Positions 1 through 11,530 are shown, counted from the first letter of the stretch. The stretch is DNA of 64,000 nucleotides from Ceratotherium simum simum (GCF_000283155.1 NW_004454166.1:6133187-6197186); one strand, 5' to 3'. Notes: generated by a model not told the origin, from the sequence alone. Made by a program: numbers and translations.

Positions 1-2480
1 CAACAATCATTTAGCACAATTTCCCAAACCCTAAGCCCCATTGTTCTTATCTATATTACTCAGTTGTCCGATGTTGCAGCCAAGCTTGGCCCTCTAAATG
101 TCGGATCTATTCTTTTCCCTTTACCTCGCTAGCTCACATGGATGCCAAATAGGCTTAAGCCTTTGACTTCAGATGTTCCAGTGGTTTCTTCAGTGCTTCT
201 CAATACTTCTTCTAATGAGCCTATTGGTAGTCCCTCTGATTGCCCATGGTATTGTGTTTCTACCTCAGGCCAAATCATCATCCTAAAATGGACCATGCAG
301 GATTCTGAATACTGTGGACTTCCAAAAACTATTATGAAAGACCTCAACTACTTGGAAAAGGGAGTGGTAGTCAACTGAAATTGAGAGGTATGGGAGGTCA
401 GTATGTGAGAAACAACCATTGTGCTTTGGTGTGCTATCCAAGAGGCAAAGGTGGGCATAATGTAAGTAGTTCTTCCCAGACCACAGACCAGAAGTTTCCC
501 GGGAAAAACTATGAATACAGTGAGGGTGATGCTAGAGACCAGATGAGGGAAACAAAAGTATGCATGGGAATTAAAAACAGGAACATGGGACATAATTGCT
601 ACATGACACATACTTGTTTCCCAGACCAGGTGTGGTCATGACACACTACTTCGTAGACATTGCCTAGACTCTTCCATTGCTGCTCCACTACAAGTGCTCT
701 TCTCTTTCTCCCCTTTTCTCGAGATGATGGCCAGGTTTTGACTTTGGTGACAGCAGGGTTGTTGTGCTGAATGCATCGTTGGCCCGCAGGCCTGCTCTTC
801 AGTTCTGTAAGCATTGGAATCCATCCAGGTCTCCCTGGGGATCTAGTATTATGGAAGCAGAAGGAAGGGGTGACAGCGACATCTTGTTGGGCTTAGTGTA
901 AAAGGAGCAGGAGGAGCACTGGCTATAACATGAGCCAGACTGCAGCTTTTGTAGACTCTATGCTTTTCTCTTTACAAAATACACCCAAGAGTATTTTGAA
1001 ATCTCCCAGACTGCTTAACTATCCTAAAGAAATTAAAGAGAAGAATTCTCATCTATTCCTGAGCCAGAGCCTTAATGAGAGGGTAGTACAATTTCCAAGG
1101 GCTGGGATGATGGTGGCTGCTGGAATCCAAGGGTGAAATTCAGGAGGGAAAGGTAGAACTTAAGGAGAATCTAGGTGGAATCACTTAGTCCCGTTTGGAG
1201 AATCTTTCTCTGGAGGTAAACTTTGGAGTTTCTGGGCTCAGTTCAGGAGAGAGTTTTAAGTTATAACTATCTTTAGCAGTAGTAAAGGTAGTTATTCTAT
1301 CCCTTCACCTTTGGTGGATGCTCAGATGGAGCTAGGATGACTGCTCCTCAGGCTTGTCATAGAGAATATTCAAGAAGCAGATAAAATGGTAACCCTAGAT
1401 GACACCACAGGGAACCTTACAATCTCAGGATTTAGAATGATCAAATTCCCAATGTTAGTGAAACATTATAAGAAATTATAAAATATAGTATAGTATATTT
1501 TGAAGTTTTGGGGAAAACAATACAATGGTACTCTACCATTAATTTGGGTAATGGACCCTAAGCTTAGCCTTTAATTGACTGGACTATTCCCTAAGCTCCC
1601 AAAAAATTCAATAGAGGCAAGCATTTATTCATATGGCGTCTTCCTAACTGTGAAGATCTTATTCTTGTAAAAGATTTTGTATTTAAATTAGCATCCATGC
1701 AGAAATCCAATAAAGACATTCTTTGTACTTTTCAGAATCAGTAATTTGAGGACAAATGAAAATGTCTTCACATTATTTGTCTGTATGATCTTTACAATAA
1801 CCAAAAGTGTTTAAAACTAGGGCATTCACGATTTTTGTTTTTCTATCTGCAGTCATTGAACTTTGTTTTCTTTCTCATTTAGATTTATGAGATTTGGTCC
1901 AACACCCAAGTCTCTGGGTGCACATGTTAACATGATTCGGAGGCAATAGAGTGCTTAGAAACCATGGTGATTTGTGTTGTTAAAAGAGATTTTCAAAGTA
2001 ATAATAACTGTTGAACTTCAGCTCCACTCTGGCAAAAGCTTGATTAAAAAGAAAGCATTTGCAGTTTCAAAATCAACTTATTATTTGTGCTCTGAGGATA
2101 ATGAAAAGAAGCACTCAGCATAACCAACCAACAATCTTCCAAACTTAATGGAATGCAGTGAGAGTGAAATCACAGTGATGCAATGTATCACATTCCTAGA
2201 AATTTAAAAACAATGAACATTGTTTTCATAAGATATAAACTCGTTTGATCATCCCCTCTTTGTCTTTATTGTTTCTATCATATGATTACAGAGTCATTTT
2301 CAAAAGACAATCAGGGGAATAAAAATGATCTTGTAACCCTCATTTTAGCCCTGATTCAATTATAACGTGAGTCAAATAATTCACTTTTTGTACATAGTTT
2401 ATGTTGCTGCTTTCTTAATATAATGTGAAAATCCTCTAAATGCTTGGCTTTGTTCTTCACTGTAATGGCATATTTGCAGT
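1..2480. other. Unassigned, mostly unique sequence
   Basis: No gene or repeat family is recognised here. Between about 129 and 1136 several open frames of 60-90 codons lie on both strands (142-378 and 381-641 plus; 599-814 and 636-824 minus). They overlap one another and show no domain, signal peptide or membrane segment that I know. From about 1140 to 2480 the sequence is AT-rich with no long frame. A decayed retroelement or processed pseudogene cannot be excluded for the first kilobase. Confidence 0.5.
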
Positions 2481-2490
2481 CCAGAGACAG

Positions 2491-2545
2491 TGATAATAAT
2501 AATAATAATAGCAGCTAACATTTATTGAGTGCTTACTACATGCCT
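2491..2545 (-). mobile_element. MIR SINE fragment with (TAA)n
   Basis: A run of TAA/AAT units (about 2491-2510) leads into the inverted MIR 3' region, recognisable by the stretch AACATTTATTGAGTGCTTAC. Only the 3' end is visible before similarity fades near 2545. Confidence 0.6.
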
Positions 2546-2839
2546 ATTACTTCCATTTATGGAATATATATATTTCAGCAACTGACTCTTTGGTAGTGGC
2601 CTCTCTAACTTGGCAAAGGCTTTCTTCCTGAGAATTCTGCCTCTCAAATCCAGACTGGACTATACCCTTTTCCTGGATGGGTCCCAGAATGTTGAGCTAG
2701 TGAAATGCGTGATCATTCTCCGGTAGTTGGCAAACACTATGTTGTTCACCAGGAGGCACGAGGATAACAATTACACATGGTCACTGCCTTCCGTGAATAC
2801 TTATCTGGTGCTGTATATTAAGGAGGACATATACAGCTA

Positions 2840-2998
2840 TCATATGCTTATCACTGTTTATAGGTATGGCTTTTTAGTTGTCTGTATTTCTGGTTAAACA
2901 ATAAGCTCCTTGAGTTCAGAGACCATTCTATGTTGTCCAGTGTTGCATATCAAATTCCTAGCATAGTGCTTGGCTCAAAAAAGATTTGCTGAGTTAAT
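2840..2998 (+). mobile_element. LINE-2 3' end
   Basis: The stretch has the typical L2 3' sequence in order: AAGCTCCTTGAGTTCAGAGACC, a T-rich middle, then CCTAGCATAGTGCTTGGC, and it ends in a degenerate TGAGTTAATG tail. The 5' part is missing. It is ancient and well decayed. Confidence 0.7.
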
Positions 2999-3224
2999 GG
3001 TCTAGTGGAGGAGATAGCGATATATATTGTAATAAGGTACAGGAAAGAGAAGGAGAGATGATGCTGAAAGTAGAAGTTGAAGACCAAAAGTATTACCCTT
3101 TTCCCTTATATATTATAGCAATACGGTAGAATTCTGTTGTTATATCTTAAATTTGATGATAATCATGATATTTTAGGTATAATAACACGTGAACCACAGT
3201 ATGTGACTTTTAACTTTTTTAGGT

Positions 3225-3350
3225 GATTTCATAACCTGTGTCTCATATTACAATCATATGTTTTCGAAGGAGGTAAAGGTGACATTGCCTCATTTTGCAC
3301 ATGAGGAAATTGAGGTGAAAAAGGTTTTAACAACTAATACAGTTCTTTCT
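3225..3350 (-). mobile_element. MIR SINE fragment
   Basis: The core CATTTTGCACATGAGGAAAT followed by TTGAGGTGAAAAAGG matches the inverted MIR core (the segment that normally reads ATGAGGAAACTGAGG). Both ends are degraded. Confidence 0.55.
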
Positions 3351-3408
3351 AAGCAGCCATGCTGTGGCTACAATCTACACTGAATAGACAATCCCTTGGC
3401 AGCAATGT

Positions 3409-4668
3409 TCTTTTATTTTTATTTTATTTTTTCTCCCTGTTTGTTGAGATACAATTGACATTGTGTAAGTTTAAGATGCACAATGTGTTGATTTGATGGA
3501 CTTACATATTGTGAGCCACAGTAGGGTTAGTTAACACCTTTATCACCTCACATAATTACCATTTCTTTTTTGTGGTGAGAAGGTTTAAGATCTACTCTCT
3601 TAGCAACTTGCAAGTATATAATACAGTATTGTTAACTATAGTCACTATGCAGTACATTATATCTCCAGAACTTATTCATCTTATAACTGGAAGTTTGTAC
3701 CCTTTGATCAACATCTCTCCATTCCTCCGAACCCCAGCCCCTAGAAACCACCATTCTACAATCTGTTTCTATGAATTTGCCTTTTTTAGATTCCACATAT
3801 AGGTGTGACCCTACAGTATTTGTCTTTCTCTGTCTGACTTATTTAACTTAACATAACGCCCTCAATGTCCATCCATGTTGTTCCAAATGGTGGGATATTC
3901 TTCTTTCTCACGGTTGAATAATATTCCATAGTATACATATATCACATCTTCTTTATCCATTCATTTGTAGATGGTCACTTAGGTTATTGCTATATCTTGG
4001 CTATTGTGAATAATATGTCAACGAGCATGGGAGTACAGATATTTCTTCCAGTTTCTCATATCATTTCCTTCGGATATACACCCAAAAGTGGGATTGCTGG
4101 ATCATATTGTAGTTGTATTTTTAAATTTTTGAAGATCCTCCATACTGTTTTCCCCAGTGACCTTACAAATTTATATTCCCACCAACAGTGCCAAAGGGTT
4201 CCCTTTTCTCCACATCCTTGCCAACATTTGTTATCTCCTGTATTTTTGATGATAGCCATTCTAAAAGGTATGAGGTGATGTCTTTTACCCCCTATTAGCC
4301 CCTTATCAGATGTGTAATTTGCAGATATTTTCTCCCATTCTGTAGGTTGCCTTTTCATTTTGTTGATTGTTTCTTTTGCAGTGTAGATTTTTAGTTTGAT
4401 GTAGTCCAACATATTTATTTTTGCCTTTTTTGCTTGTGGTGTCATATCCAAAAAATCATTGCCAGATCTATGCCAAGGAGCTTGTTCTCTGTGTTTTCTT
4501 CTAGGAGTTTTATGCTTTCAAGTCTTACATTTAAGTTCTTAATCCACTTCAAGTTCATTTTTGTGAGTAGTATAAGATAGGGGCCCAATTTCATTCTTCT
4601 GCATGTGATTATCCAGTTTTCTCAATGCTATTTACTGAAGAGACTATCCTTTTCCCACTGAGTGGAGG
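3409..4668 (-). mobile_element. LINE-1, 3' end and ORF2 tail
   Basis: A minus-strand L1 with its T-rich end (complement of the poly-A) at about 3409-3433. On the minus strand it runs from the ORF2 C-terminal region through the 3' UTR to that tail. ORF2 remnants include the peptide DPAIPLLG followed by VYPKEM. It is truncated at its 5' end near 4668. It is an old copy with several breaks, not a functional element. Confidence 0.85.
4056..4451 (-). pseudogene. LINE-1 ORF2 C-terminal remnant
   Basis: A 131-codon open piece of L1 ORF2 inside the L1 at 3409-4668. It contains [10 protein letters not shown], then, after internally deleted or shifted sequence, [10 protein letters not shown] and YPKEM. 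These belong to the region between the reverse transcriptase and the C-terminus of L1 ORF2. The endonuclease and RT domains are absent, so this is a fragment without activity. Confidence 0.8.
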
Positions 4669-5224
4669 GAGATGCAGGTAGGGCGAGAGTAGCTGTGTTG
4701 TATAAATGGGTGAGCATTTGAGGGACGAGGCATAAGTTCCCTAGAGCTGCCATAGACCCAAAACAAGTCTCCAATTCCTGCTGTTCCTGAGGCCTGGATG
4801 TCCAGGTTTTAATATGCCTTTCCTATTGCCTGCAGGAACTTGAATGGATTGCTGTTTTTCATAATGTCTAGAGCATAGTAGAAGAGTGCTCAGCTGTGGT
4901 GCAGAGGTTTGATGCTCACCTCAGGGGCACTGCCACACCTGGTTGACCCCAGGCCCAGCAGAGCCCGGTACATTGATGGGAGTCCTCTGTATAGGACACA
5001 GGCAAGGGTAGGTGACCATTATTCAGACTGGGATATGAGGTTGGACCTGTGACCATGGGCGGGTGAGTAGAGTGAGTTCAGCAGTGAGGTCATACCACCA
5101 GTCAGTGGACCAGTGAGTCTCTGCTCTGAGGCCTCCTTGATCTTCCCAGGCCAAGAACAGCAATGGCTTCTGGACCTAGAGCAAGATTGAGATAGTTGCC
5201 GGGATCTTCATTGATCCAATTGTA
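4669..5224. other. Unassigned sequence
   Basis: Moderately GC-rich compared with its surroundings, particularly 4880-5160. I recognise no repeat family, conserved motif or long open frame. Confidence 0.4.
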
Positions 5225-5662
5225 TTTCTCCAGTCCCATCTCGTCCTTCTCTGCCCTTACTCACTATACTTTCTAGCCACATTGGCCTTTTCAGTTTCTT
5301 AAGTGTTGCTCTATTTTTTTCCCCTGAAGACCCTACTTTCTCTTCATTACCAATGTCTACTCATTCTTCAGATATTGGGTTAAATGTCCCTGGCTCTGAA
5401 TGCTTTCCTTGACTAATAATTCTAAAATATCCTACCTCCATACTTTATCTCAGAACAATTTATAGTTTTTCCTCAGAACCCTTAACAAAATTTGTAATTA
5501 TATATTTGTTTGCATGTTTATATGTTAAATGTACATTTTCCCCACTAGACCTTACATTTTACAAGGGCAGGGCCTGTGTTTGCCCTAGTAATGTCTACGT
5601 CCTTAACACCTAACGCTACTGACACAGAGTTAGCCTTTAATAACATCTGATGAATGAATAAG
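5225..5662 (+). mobile_element. LINE-2 3' fragment
   Basis: A plus-strand L2 3' segment. It has a C/T-rich first half and a middle resembling the L2 'tcagatctcagctcaaatgtc' region. The terminal part reads CCCCACTAGACCTTACATTT, then AGGGCAGGGCC, and it finishes with an imperfect TGATGAATGAATA tail. It is 5'-truncated, as most L2 copies are. Confidence 0.8.
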
Positions 5663-7827
5663 CAAATCCGATGAGAGTTAAAGCGATCTGGCAGTAGGGG
5701 GCTGGGCAGTCCCTTATTGAACCAAGTGTTTGCTTTTCTTCAATACAGATCATTATGGTTACCTCATGATAATTTTCTTCTTACTACAAAACAGTGTTGC
5801 ATTTTCAGTAATTTTATCCTCTCTGAATGCATTTTTTTTTAAAACTTATTATCAAAGAAATTTCTTCTCTTGGGTGAATTTTCTTGGTGTTATGTGACTG
5901 ACATATATTGACTGATAATATTAATGACAGTCTTAAATAGTTGCATTTAAAATAATTTTTCAAAAAGCTTTTCAAAAGAAAGTCACAGAACACACAACTT
6001 CATTTGTAAATGATGTCACCTTTTCTTTGAAAAATTCTACATTTCTTGATTTCCATTGGAAATCTGAGGATGATGAACAAGAGTGACTCAGAAGTTTTTC
6101 TTCTTTTAGGATGAAAGTTTAATCCTGATAGGCTAGTGTGTGCTGGCCCTGTAGAATTCAACATGTCAAGAACAATTTTATCTGTTTTTCATATCAGATT
6201 CTGTAGCAAATTCACAGTTGGATCTAGCAGAAGGGAAGGCAGGGATGTCAAAGAAACAGATGTTGGCGTTGTAAAAGCAGATGTTCTATGCTTAATTTTA
6301 CACACCAAAAAAAGTTCTGTTATTAAAATTTAACATCTGTCTCTTTAGAGGACTTGTTTGCTCTCAACTGGGTTGAAAGTAAGCCCTAGTATTCAATTAC
6401 AGGAATTTTTTTTGACTCAGAATTTTACACATTTGAAAATCAAATCAATAAACCAGATGCAAACCCCTTCCAATATTAGAAGGCCTTCACAGTGATGTAT
6501 GCAAGGAGCTTCAGATATCAAACGTTTCTTATATGAATTGCGTCTAATTTCTGCCTCCTGAATTCTCTCTTCTCCCTTGAAGAACCTGGAATGATAGGGG
6601 TGCTGATATAAGACTACGCATTAGAAGGAAGCATGAAAAGGCAGCTTTGGTTTCTGAGGAACTGAAGTCTGAGCCCAGGAGTGTTCCTGAGGAGACTTTT
6701 GATCAGTAATGAAGGGAGACCTATCTGAGCCTGTGCTTTGAAATCCTGCATCCTTCATAAGGTCAAAGATACAGAGCTAGCTGCCCTAGGAACCTAATTA
6801 AAGCCCTACATCTCTGAGAGAAATTAAACATTGGCAGGAAGGAAGGCACTAGCAGCTGTCAGGAAGCCATTTCTTCAAGGACAGCCACACCTTGACAGCA
6901 ATTTAAAAGTGTTTTCCTCATCTGCTCTGCGAACTCCTGAAAATCAGTCCTTTCATCTCTGATTTGACAGCTGGCCCTGAACAACTTCAGGAGTCGGTGC
7001 TGCTTTTCCCAGGTAGGGAACTGTGTTCATGCAAAAGCCTTCTCATTTGTGGCAGATCAAAGTCACAATGATTGGACAGTGAAGCAATGGACGGACCATT
7101 CATTAGGAGGGAGGTGAAGAGGAAGCATCATATTAATCAAGGAACCTGAGATTCCAGGATAATGCATTTCTGAATTAGACTTTTGGAGTTTCGGTGGAAC
7201 TTTTCACTTAGTTTTTAAGAGAGAGACTTGGAGAATCTCTTTAACCCCAGGGAAACTGGCTGACAGAAAGGCACTCAGGCATTCAACCTGTGTTAATTTG
7301 TTTTCAGACATTCTGAAGGCTTGGAGGAAAGAATGTAATGCCTTGTAGGTTTTCATAATACTTCCCAACATGGGTTCTTGTGAGTCCACTGTGGTTCCCA
7401 ACAGGAAACGTTGGGAGGAAATTGCTTTTCATCTGTGGGTTTGGCATCTAGATATTGACGCCGGTAAGAAGGATTAGGGTTTGACAACGGCTAGGGGATG
7501 AGAAAAATCCACAAGGGTGTATTCTGAGGACAAAAGAGAGAAATCGAAAACTTGTTAGGAGAGTCAGAGAAAAAATATATTTCTACTACAAGAAACCATC
7601 AAATATATACTTCACTTCTTGCTGAAGACTGAATTTGAAAATTGAGAAGCACGAACTTTGTAAATATGCAAGATTCTGATGTACTTGAAAGAAATCCACT
7701 TGGTAATGACTATAGTGGGGAGACTTCTCTCTCAGGATGGTTGGGAGGATTTAATAAGATATCTAAAGGTGTCTGTTACATAATGCTGAGATCAGCATTA
7801 AGAGCAACAAAAAACCAAACATGAAAA
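5663..7827. other. Unassigned, apparently unique sequence
   Basis: About 2.2 kb with no recognised repeat and no plausible coding frame; the best frames are 60-65 codons and have no recognisable motifs. A cross-species alignment would show whether 6500-7400 (mixed base composition, no repeat) is conserved non-coding DNA. Confidence 0.45.
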
Positions 7828-7837
7828 CAATTATTGC

Positions 7838-8024
7838 CGTTACCCTGATGGTTAAAGTTCCATGCTCTCTGCCTTGGGAGCCTGGGTTCATTTCCTGGGC
7901 TTGGAACCACACCAGCCATCTGTCAGTTGCCATGCTATGGCAGTGGCTCACATAGAAGAACTAGAAGGGCTTACAATTAGGATATACAACCGTGCACCGG
8001 GGCTTTGGGGAGAAGGAAAAAAAC
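7838..8024 (+). mobile_element. ERE-type SINE, old subfamily
   Basis: A tRNA-derived SINE related to the younger ERE copies here. It keeps a diverged A-box region (GATGGTTAAAGTTCC), a B-box region (GGGTTCATTTCC), ACTAGAAGGGCTTAC, and the 3' segment CGGGGCTTTGGGGAG before an A-rich tail. The flanks CAATTATTGC (7828-7837) and CAGTTATTAC (8025-8034) look like a decayed target-site duplication (8 of 10). The decay suggests it is older than the other EREs. Confidence 0.75.
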
Positions 8025-8339
8025 CAGTTATTACATAGATTTTTAGCACTCAATATTGTAAAGCTCTCCTTTTAGCTTACATGTGCTGAGTTTTAGGATG
8101 TCTGCTCTAGCACATTGGCTTTATGTAGAAATGACTATGACCCCTTTAAAAGCCCAACTGATTCTTTCATCCAGCTTAAACTTGAAGAGCTGGAGTAATT
8201 TGAGACAGAGTGATGATACAATTTTCTCTGGTATATAAAGAAAAATAACAGACATCAGAGATGTACATTATTCTCTGATCCTTCCAAAGGGTTGCGAGCT
8301 CTCACAGTTTGCTCTGGTTCCCTTTGATGCAATGGGATT

Positions 8340-8480
8340 CTGGAGGAAGGAGTGCTCAGATCTTCCTGGGTGAATGAGAGAAGGCTTCACAGAGATGCTA
8401 ATATTTTGGCTGAGATCTAAAGGATGAGCAAAAGTTTACTGAAGTTGTAAAACGGAGAGGTGTGGGCAAGTGTGGTATGC
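8340..8480 (-). mobile_element. LINE-2 fragment (left part of a split copy)
   Basis: Inverted L2 3' sequence recognised by GAAGGCTTCACAGAGATGCT and GGCTGAGATCTAAAGGATGA. It stops near 8480 where a plus-strand L2 begins. The more 5' L2 sequence of the same orientation resumes at about 9060. Confidence 0.7.
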
Positions 8481-8484
8481 CCAG

Positions 8485-9035
8485 GAACCTACAAATTCTC
8501 CTCCTACTTTTGTTCCCTCTAATTCACTCTTTACCCAGCAGCCAAAGTGCTCCTCTTAAAATGTAAAAATCTGGTTATGTCACTCCCCTCCTTGGTACCC
8601 TCTTTTGGCTTCACAATGCCAAACATCTTATTCCTCCTGGTCCACTCTCCCCGTGCCCACAACTCCTCAGACACACTGATCTTCTTTCTGTTTCTTGAAC
8701 TGGCTGAGCTCCTTTCTCCTCAGTGTTTGCCCTTGTTCCCGCTCCTAGAAAATTCTCCCTCCTGATTTTCAAAAGTTGACTACTTATTACTCGGGACTTT
8801 CCTAATCAGCTTCCCAATCTAGTTACTCCCATAACATTTTTCTGATTTATTTTATTCATAACATTTATCCCTCTCTGAATTTATTAATTTTTCTCTGTAT
8901 TGTCTAACTAAAGAGAACATAAGCACCAAGAGAATAGGGACATCATCCAGTTTCAGTAAATTTCTTGTTGTTAAAACATAATTGTCACACGTGGTAGGTG
9001 CTCCACACATGCTTATCAAATGGATGAATGACGAA
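8485..9035 (+). mobile_element. LINE-2 3' fragment inside another L2
   Basis: A plus-strand L2 starting in the conserved AAAGTGCTCCTCTTAAAATG and GGTTATGTCACTCC region. It continues through TTTCTTGAACTGGCTGAGCT-like sequence to the 3' end with GGTAGGTGCTCCACACATGC and an imperfect GGATGAATGACGAAA tail. It lies between two minus-strand L2 pieces. Confidence 0.8.
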
Positions 9036-9059
9036 ATAAGGAATGAATATTTTCATAAA

Positions 9060-9300
9060 GTTGAAAAATAGGGAGTGTCAGAAAATAAAGCTTGAGAGGT
9101 AGAGAGAGACCAGATAATTAGGGCTGTGTGCTTTGAACTTTATTCTGGAAGAGTATGAAAGGCATTGAATAATTTTCAGAAGTAGGATAGCATTCATAAT
9201 TGCTATTCAAAAATAATATCTGGCTTCTGTGTGGAAGGGTGGGTTGATGAAGAAGGCTGGAAGTCAGGAGGTGAGTTAGACATACGTTCTGATACCCTTT
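9060..9300 (-). mobile_element. LINE-2 fragment (right part of a split copy)
   Basis: Inverted L2 recognised by CTTTGAACTTTATTCTGGAA, AAAGGCATTGAATAATTTTC and GGCTTCTGTGTGGAAGGGTG. In L2 order it follows the piece at 8340-8480 directly, so both are probably one copy. Confidence 0.7.
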
Positions 9301-9319
9301 CAACCAGGGCGTGGGAGAA

Positions 9320-9455
9320 AGAGGAAGCATTGCATGGTTATCCGTTGTGCGGGTTGTGAAGTCATACTGCATGGGTTTGAATAATGGCTTCATATTTTTT
9401 CATCTGTGAAATTGTGGCAAATCACTTACCGTCTCTGAGGCATATATGAAAATCT
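9320..9455 (+). mobile_element. MIR SINE fragment
   Basis: Plus-strand MIR with GCATGGTTA, then ACTGCATGGGTTTGAAT, and later GGCAAATCACTTACCGTCTC. The end towards 9455 is degraded. Confidence 0.6.
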
Positions 9456-9459
9456 TAGA

Positions 9460-10140
9460 TTTTCAACTGCAGGGAAAGTAACAGCCCCAACAGCTGTGCT
9501 CTGAAATCCATCACTGCATTCCCACCGAGACCATATTTCCCTGGGCTGCTGATGGCCAGTGACTGAGCAAGATGAGGATACCACGGCAGGTCGTTTCCCG
9601 GAAGCTGTGGAACTCCTTTGGAATGGTGAATTATGTTGAGGACTCTTACTCTGCCTTTTTTTTTTTTTTTTGCTGAGGAACACCGGCCCTGAGCTAACAT
9701 CTATCGCCAATCCTTCTCCTTTTTTTCCTCCCTTTTTCTCCCCAAAACCCCAGTAGATAGTTGTATGTCACAGTTGCACATCCCTCTAGTTGCTGTACGT
9801 GGGACGCGGCCTCAGCATGGCCGGAGAAGCGGTGCGTCGGTGCGTGCCCGGGATCTGAACCCGGGCCGCCAGTAGAGGAGCGCACACACTTAACCACTAA
9901 GTCACGGGGCCGGCCCCTCTTACTCTGCTTTTTGACTGTACTGCAGCCTAAGCATTTCCTCCTCAACCTTCCTTCCCTCCCTCCCTCCTTCGCATAGGTT
10001 AGACCTGCATCTCAGTCCGATACTCTCCCAGCCTCTTCTGGCTTCCACCCCATCTTCCTCTCACAAGTGTTTTCCCCAATAAATCTCTTGCTAATCCTGT
10101 CTTGATGCCTGCTTCTTGGGCACCTGAATTGACACACTCT
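9460..10140 (+). repeat. Probable LTR remnant interrupted by an ERE
   Basis: Outside the ERE at 9655-9916, this interval has the look of an ERVL/MaLR-like LTR. It ends with AATAAATCTCTTGCTAATCC, a TCTTGATGCCTGCTTC segment and a terminal CTGAATTGACACA. The subfamily is not determined and the 5' boundary is a guess. It could also be another old repeat. Confidence 0.35.
9655..9916 (-). mobile_element. ERE SINE with bipartite tail
   Basis: Minus-strand ERE. Read on the minus strand it has GGGGCCGGCC, the B-box GGGTTCAGATCC, CAACTAGAGGGATGTGCAAC and CTACTGGGGTTTTGGGG. After a purine-rich link it carries a second 3' module (GATGTTAGCTCAGGGCCGG) and then poly-A. It is flanked by a perfect 12-base duplication CTCTTACTCTGC (9643-9654 and 9917-9928), so the boundaries are firm. 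Confidence 0.9.
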
Positions 10141-10144
10141 CTCA

Positions 10145-10414
10145 GTCTTAATTCCCCACTGTTGTAGTTTTTATTATTTAAAAGGCAATTTTAGAGAGAA
10201 TAGATAGAACTTTGTGATTGTTAGATGTTTGTAATAAATCGGAAGGAAAAGGGTATGCCCAGGATTTTGATCACTCACTCTTAAGTAGCTGAGGCAAAGG
10301 TGCTACCTTCCACAGACAAGGAATACAGGAGAAGAAATGTGTTTGAGAAAGAGGGGAAGGAAAATGGATTTTGTTTGGACATGTTACCCTTGAGACTCCT
10401 CTAGGCCGTCTTGA
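10145..10414. other. Unassigned sequence
   Basis: No recognised repeat and no convincing frame. It separates the probable LTR from the L2 piece that follows. Confidence 0.4.
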
Positions 10415-10660
10415 ATAAATGCCTGGTTGCCCATTTGATCTAGAGCTCAGAGAAAAATTTGGGCTAGAGATTGTGAGATAGGTGACATTAAGGTATGAGT
10501 TTAAGCCATGGGAATGGATGAGAATGCACAAGAAGAACAAGAGGGCTGAGGAGAGAGCTGCAGGGAACAGCAATTTTTAGAGCGAGCAACAGCTGGTGGA
10601 GTCAGCAAAGGAGAGAGAACAGAGAGCAGGTATCAGACAATTGATTGGAAAACTACAATT
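10415..10660 (-). mobile_element. LINE-2 RT-region fragment
   Basis: Inverted L2 recognised by TAGAGCTCAGAGAAAAATTT, GGGCTAGAGATTGTGAG and TTAAGCCATGGGAATGGATG. It belongs to the reverse transcriptase part of L2 and not the 3' end. Both sides are truncated. Confidence 0.6.
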
Positions 10661-10689
10661 AAGTTCAAGTACAGAAATGTGGATTAATA

Positions 10690-11345
10690 CAATAACATAG
10701 AAAACTAAGGAAGTGACTTTAATTTATATCATATTTTTTATGTAACAATACGGTGGAATTGGGAAAATTGTAGGAGTCTGAGAAAACATAATACAAATTC
10801 ATACCTTACATCATAAACCTAAGCATATGTGTAAATAAATAGATTAAATAAGTGTAAAAGCAAACTAAAAAAAAAAAATCTAGATTATTATCTACCCAGT
10901 TTTGATTAGAGTTGAGAAAAATTATTAACTTGGGGAGAGTTGGTATTTTCTGTATATTACATGGAAAAATATCATCAAATTCAATTATATAAACATTTGT
11001 AAAATTAAAATGAATAACTAAATGGAAATCCAAAACTAATTTCCATTCCAAAACTAAATGGAAATCAGCAAATTAAGCAATATTTGTGTAAAATGAGAGA
11101 AAAAGGATTCACATTGACATTATTCTACAGAATATTCAAACTTCAATAAATTGGCAAAAGACATAATTCATAAAAAAAAGAGAGATACAACTGCAAACAA
11201 GCATATGGAAGATTTCTACCTCATTAGTGATGAAACATGTGGAAGAGTGTTCAACCTCCAGGGATAAAAATTAAAACCAAAATGTATGGAGGTACAATTT
11301 TACACCTGTGACAACAACAAAATAAAAAATAACTTGACAATCATT
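10690..11345 (+). mobile_element. Old LINE-1 ORF2 fragment
   Basis: AT-rich, heavily decayed plus-strand L1. The best part is 11140-11345, which resembles the ORF2 C-terminal region (GGCAAAAGACATAATTCAT, then a recognisable GTGATGAAACATG stretch and TACACCTGTGACAAC). The upstream part is assigned on composition and weak similarity only. Confidence 0.5.
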
Positions 11346-11394
11346 ATAGATTCTTTTGGTTATTTTATTTCTTATATTTCCCATATTTTATTAA

Positions 11395-11530
11395 TCATTA
11401 AATTTATTTACTAATTTAGCAAATCTTCATTAAATGTTTACTGTGTGCGAGATACGGCTCTAGGTACATCACCTATTCCAAGAATAAATGATGGATAGGA
11501 GAGAGAAGGTCTTCCTTAACATCATTCACT
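11395..11530 (-). mobile_element. LINE-2 3'-end fragment
   Basis: Weak inverted L2 3' signature: TTCATTAAATGTTTACTGTG, then TGCGAGATACGGCTCTAGGT, followed by AAGAATAAATGATGG. Short and decayed. Confidence 0.45.

Noticed and set aside
6840..7030. Possible conserved regulatory element in a repeat-free stretch
   Set aside because: It looks unique and mixed in composition, but I have no alignment and no recognisable binding-site cluster, so it is not called.
9761..9997. Open frames with cysteine- and proline-rich peptides over GC-rich SINE bodies (also 28102-28515, 45506-45860, 48698-49004, 52051-52284)
   Set aside because: All are translations of ERE SINEs on one or other strand; the same peptides recur at each copy.
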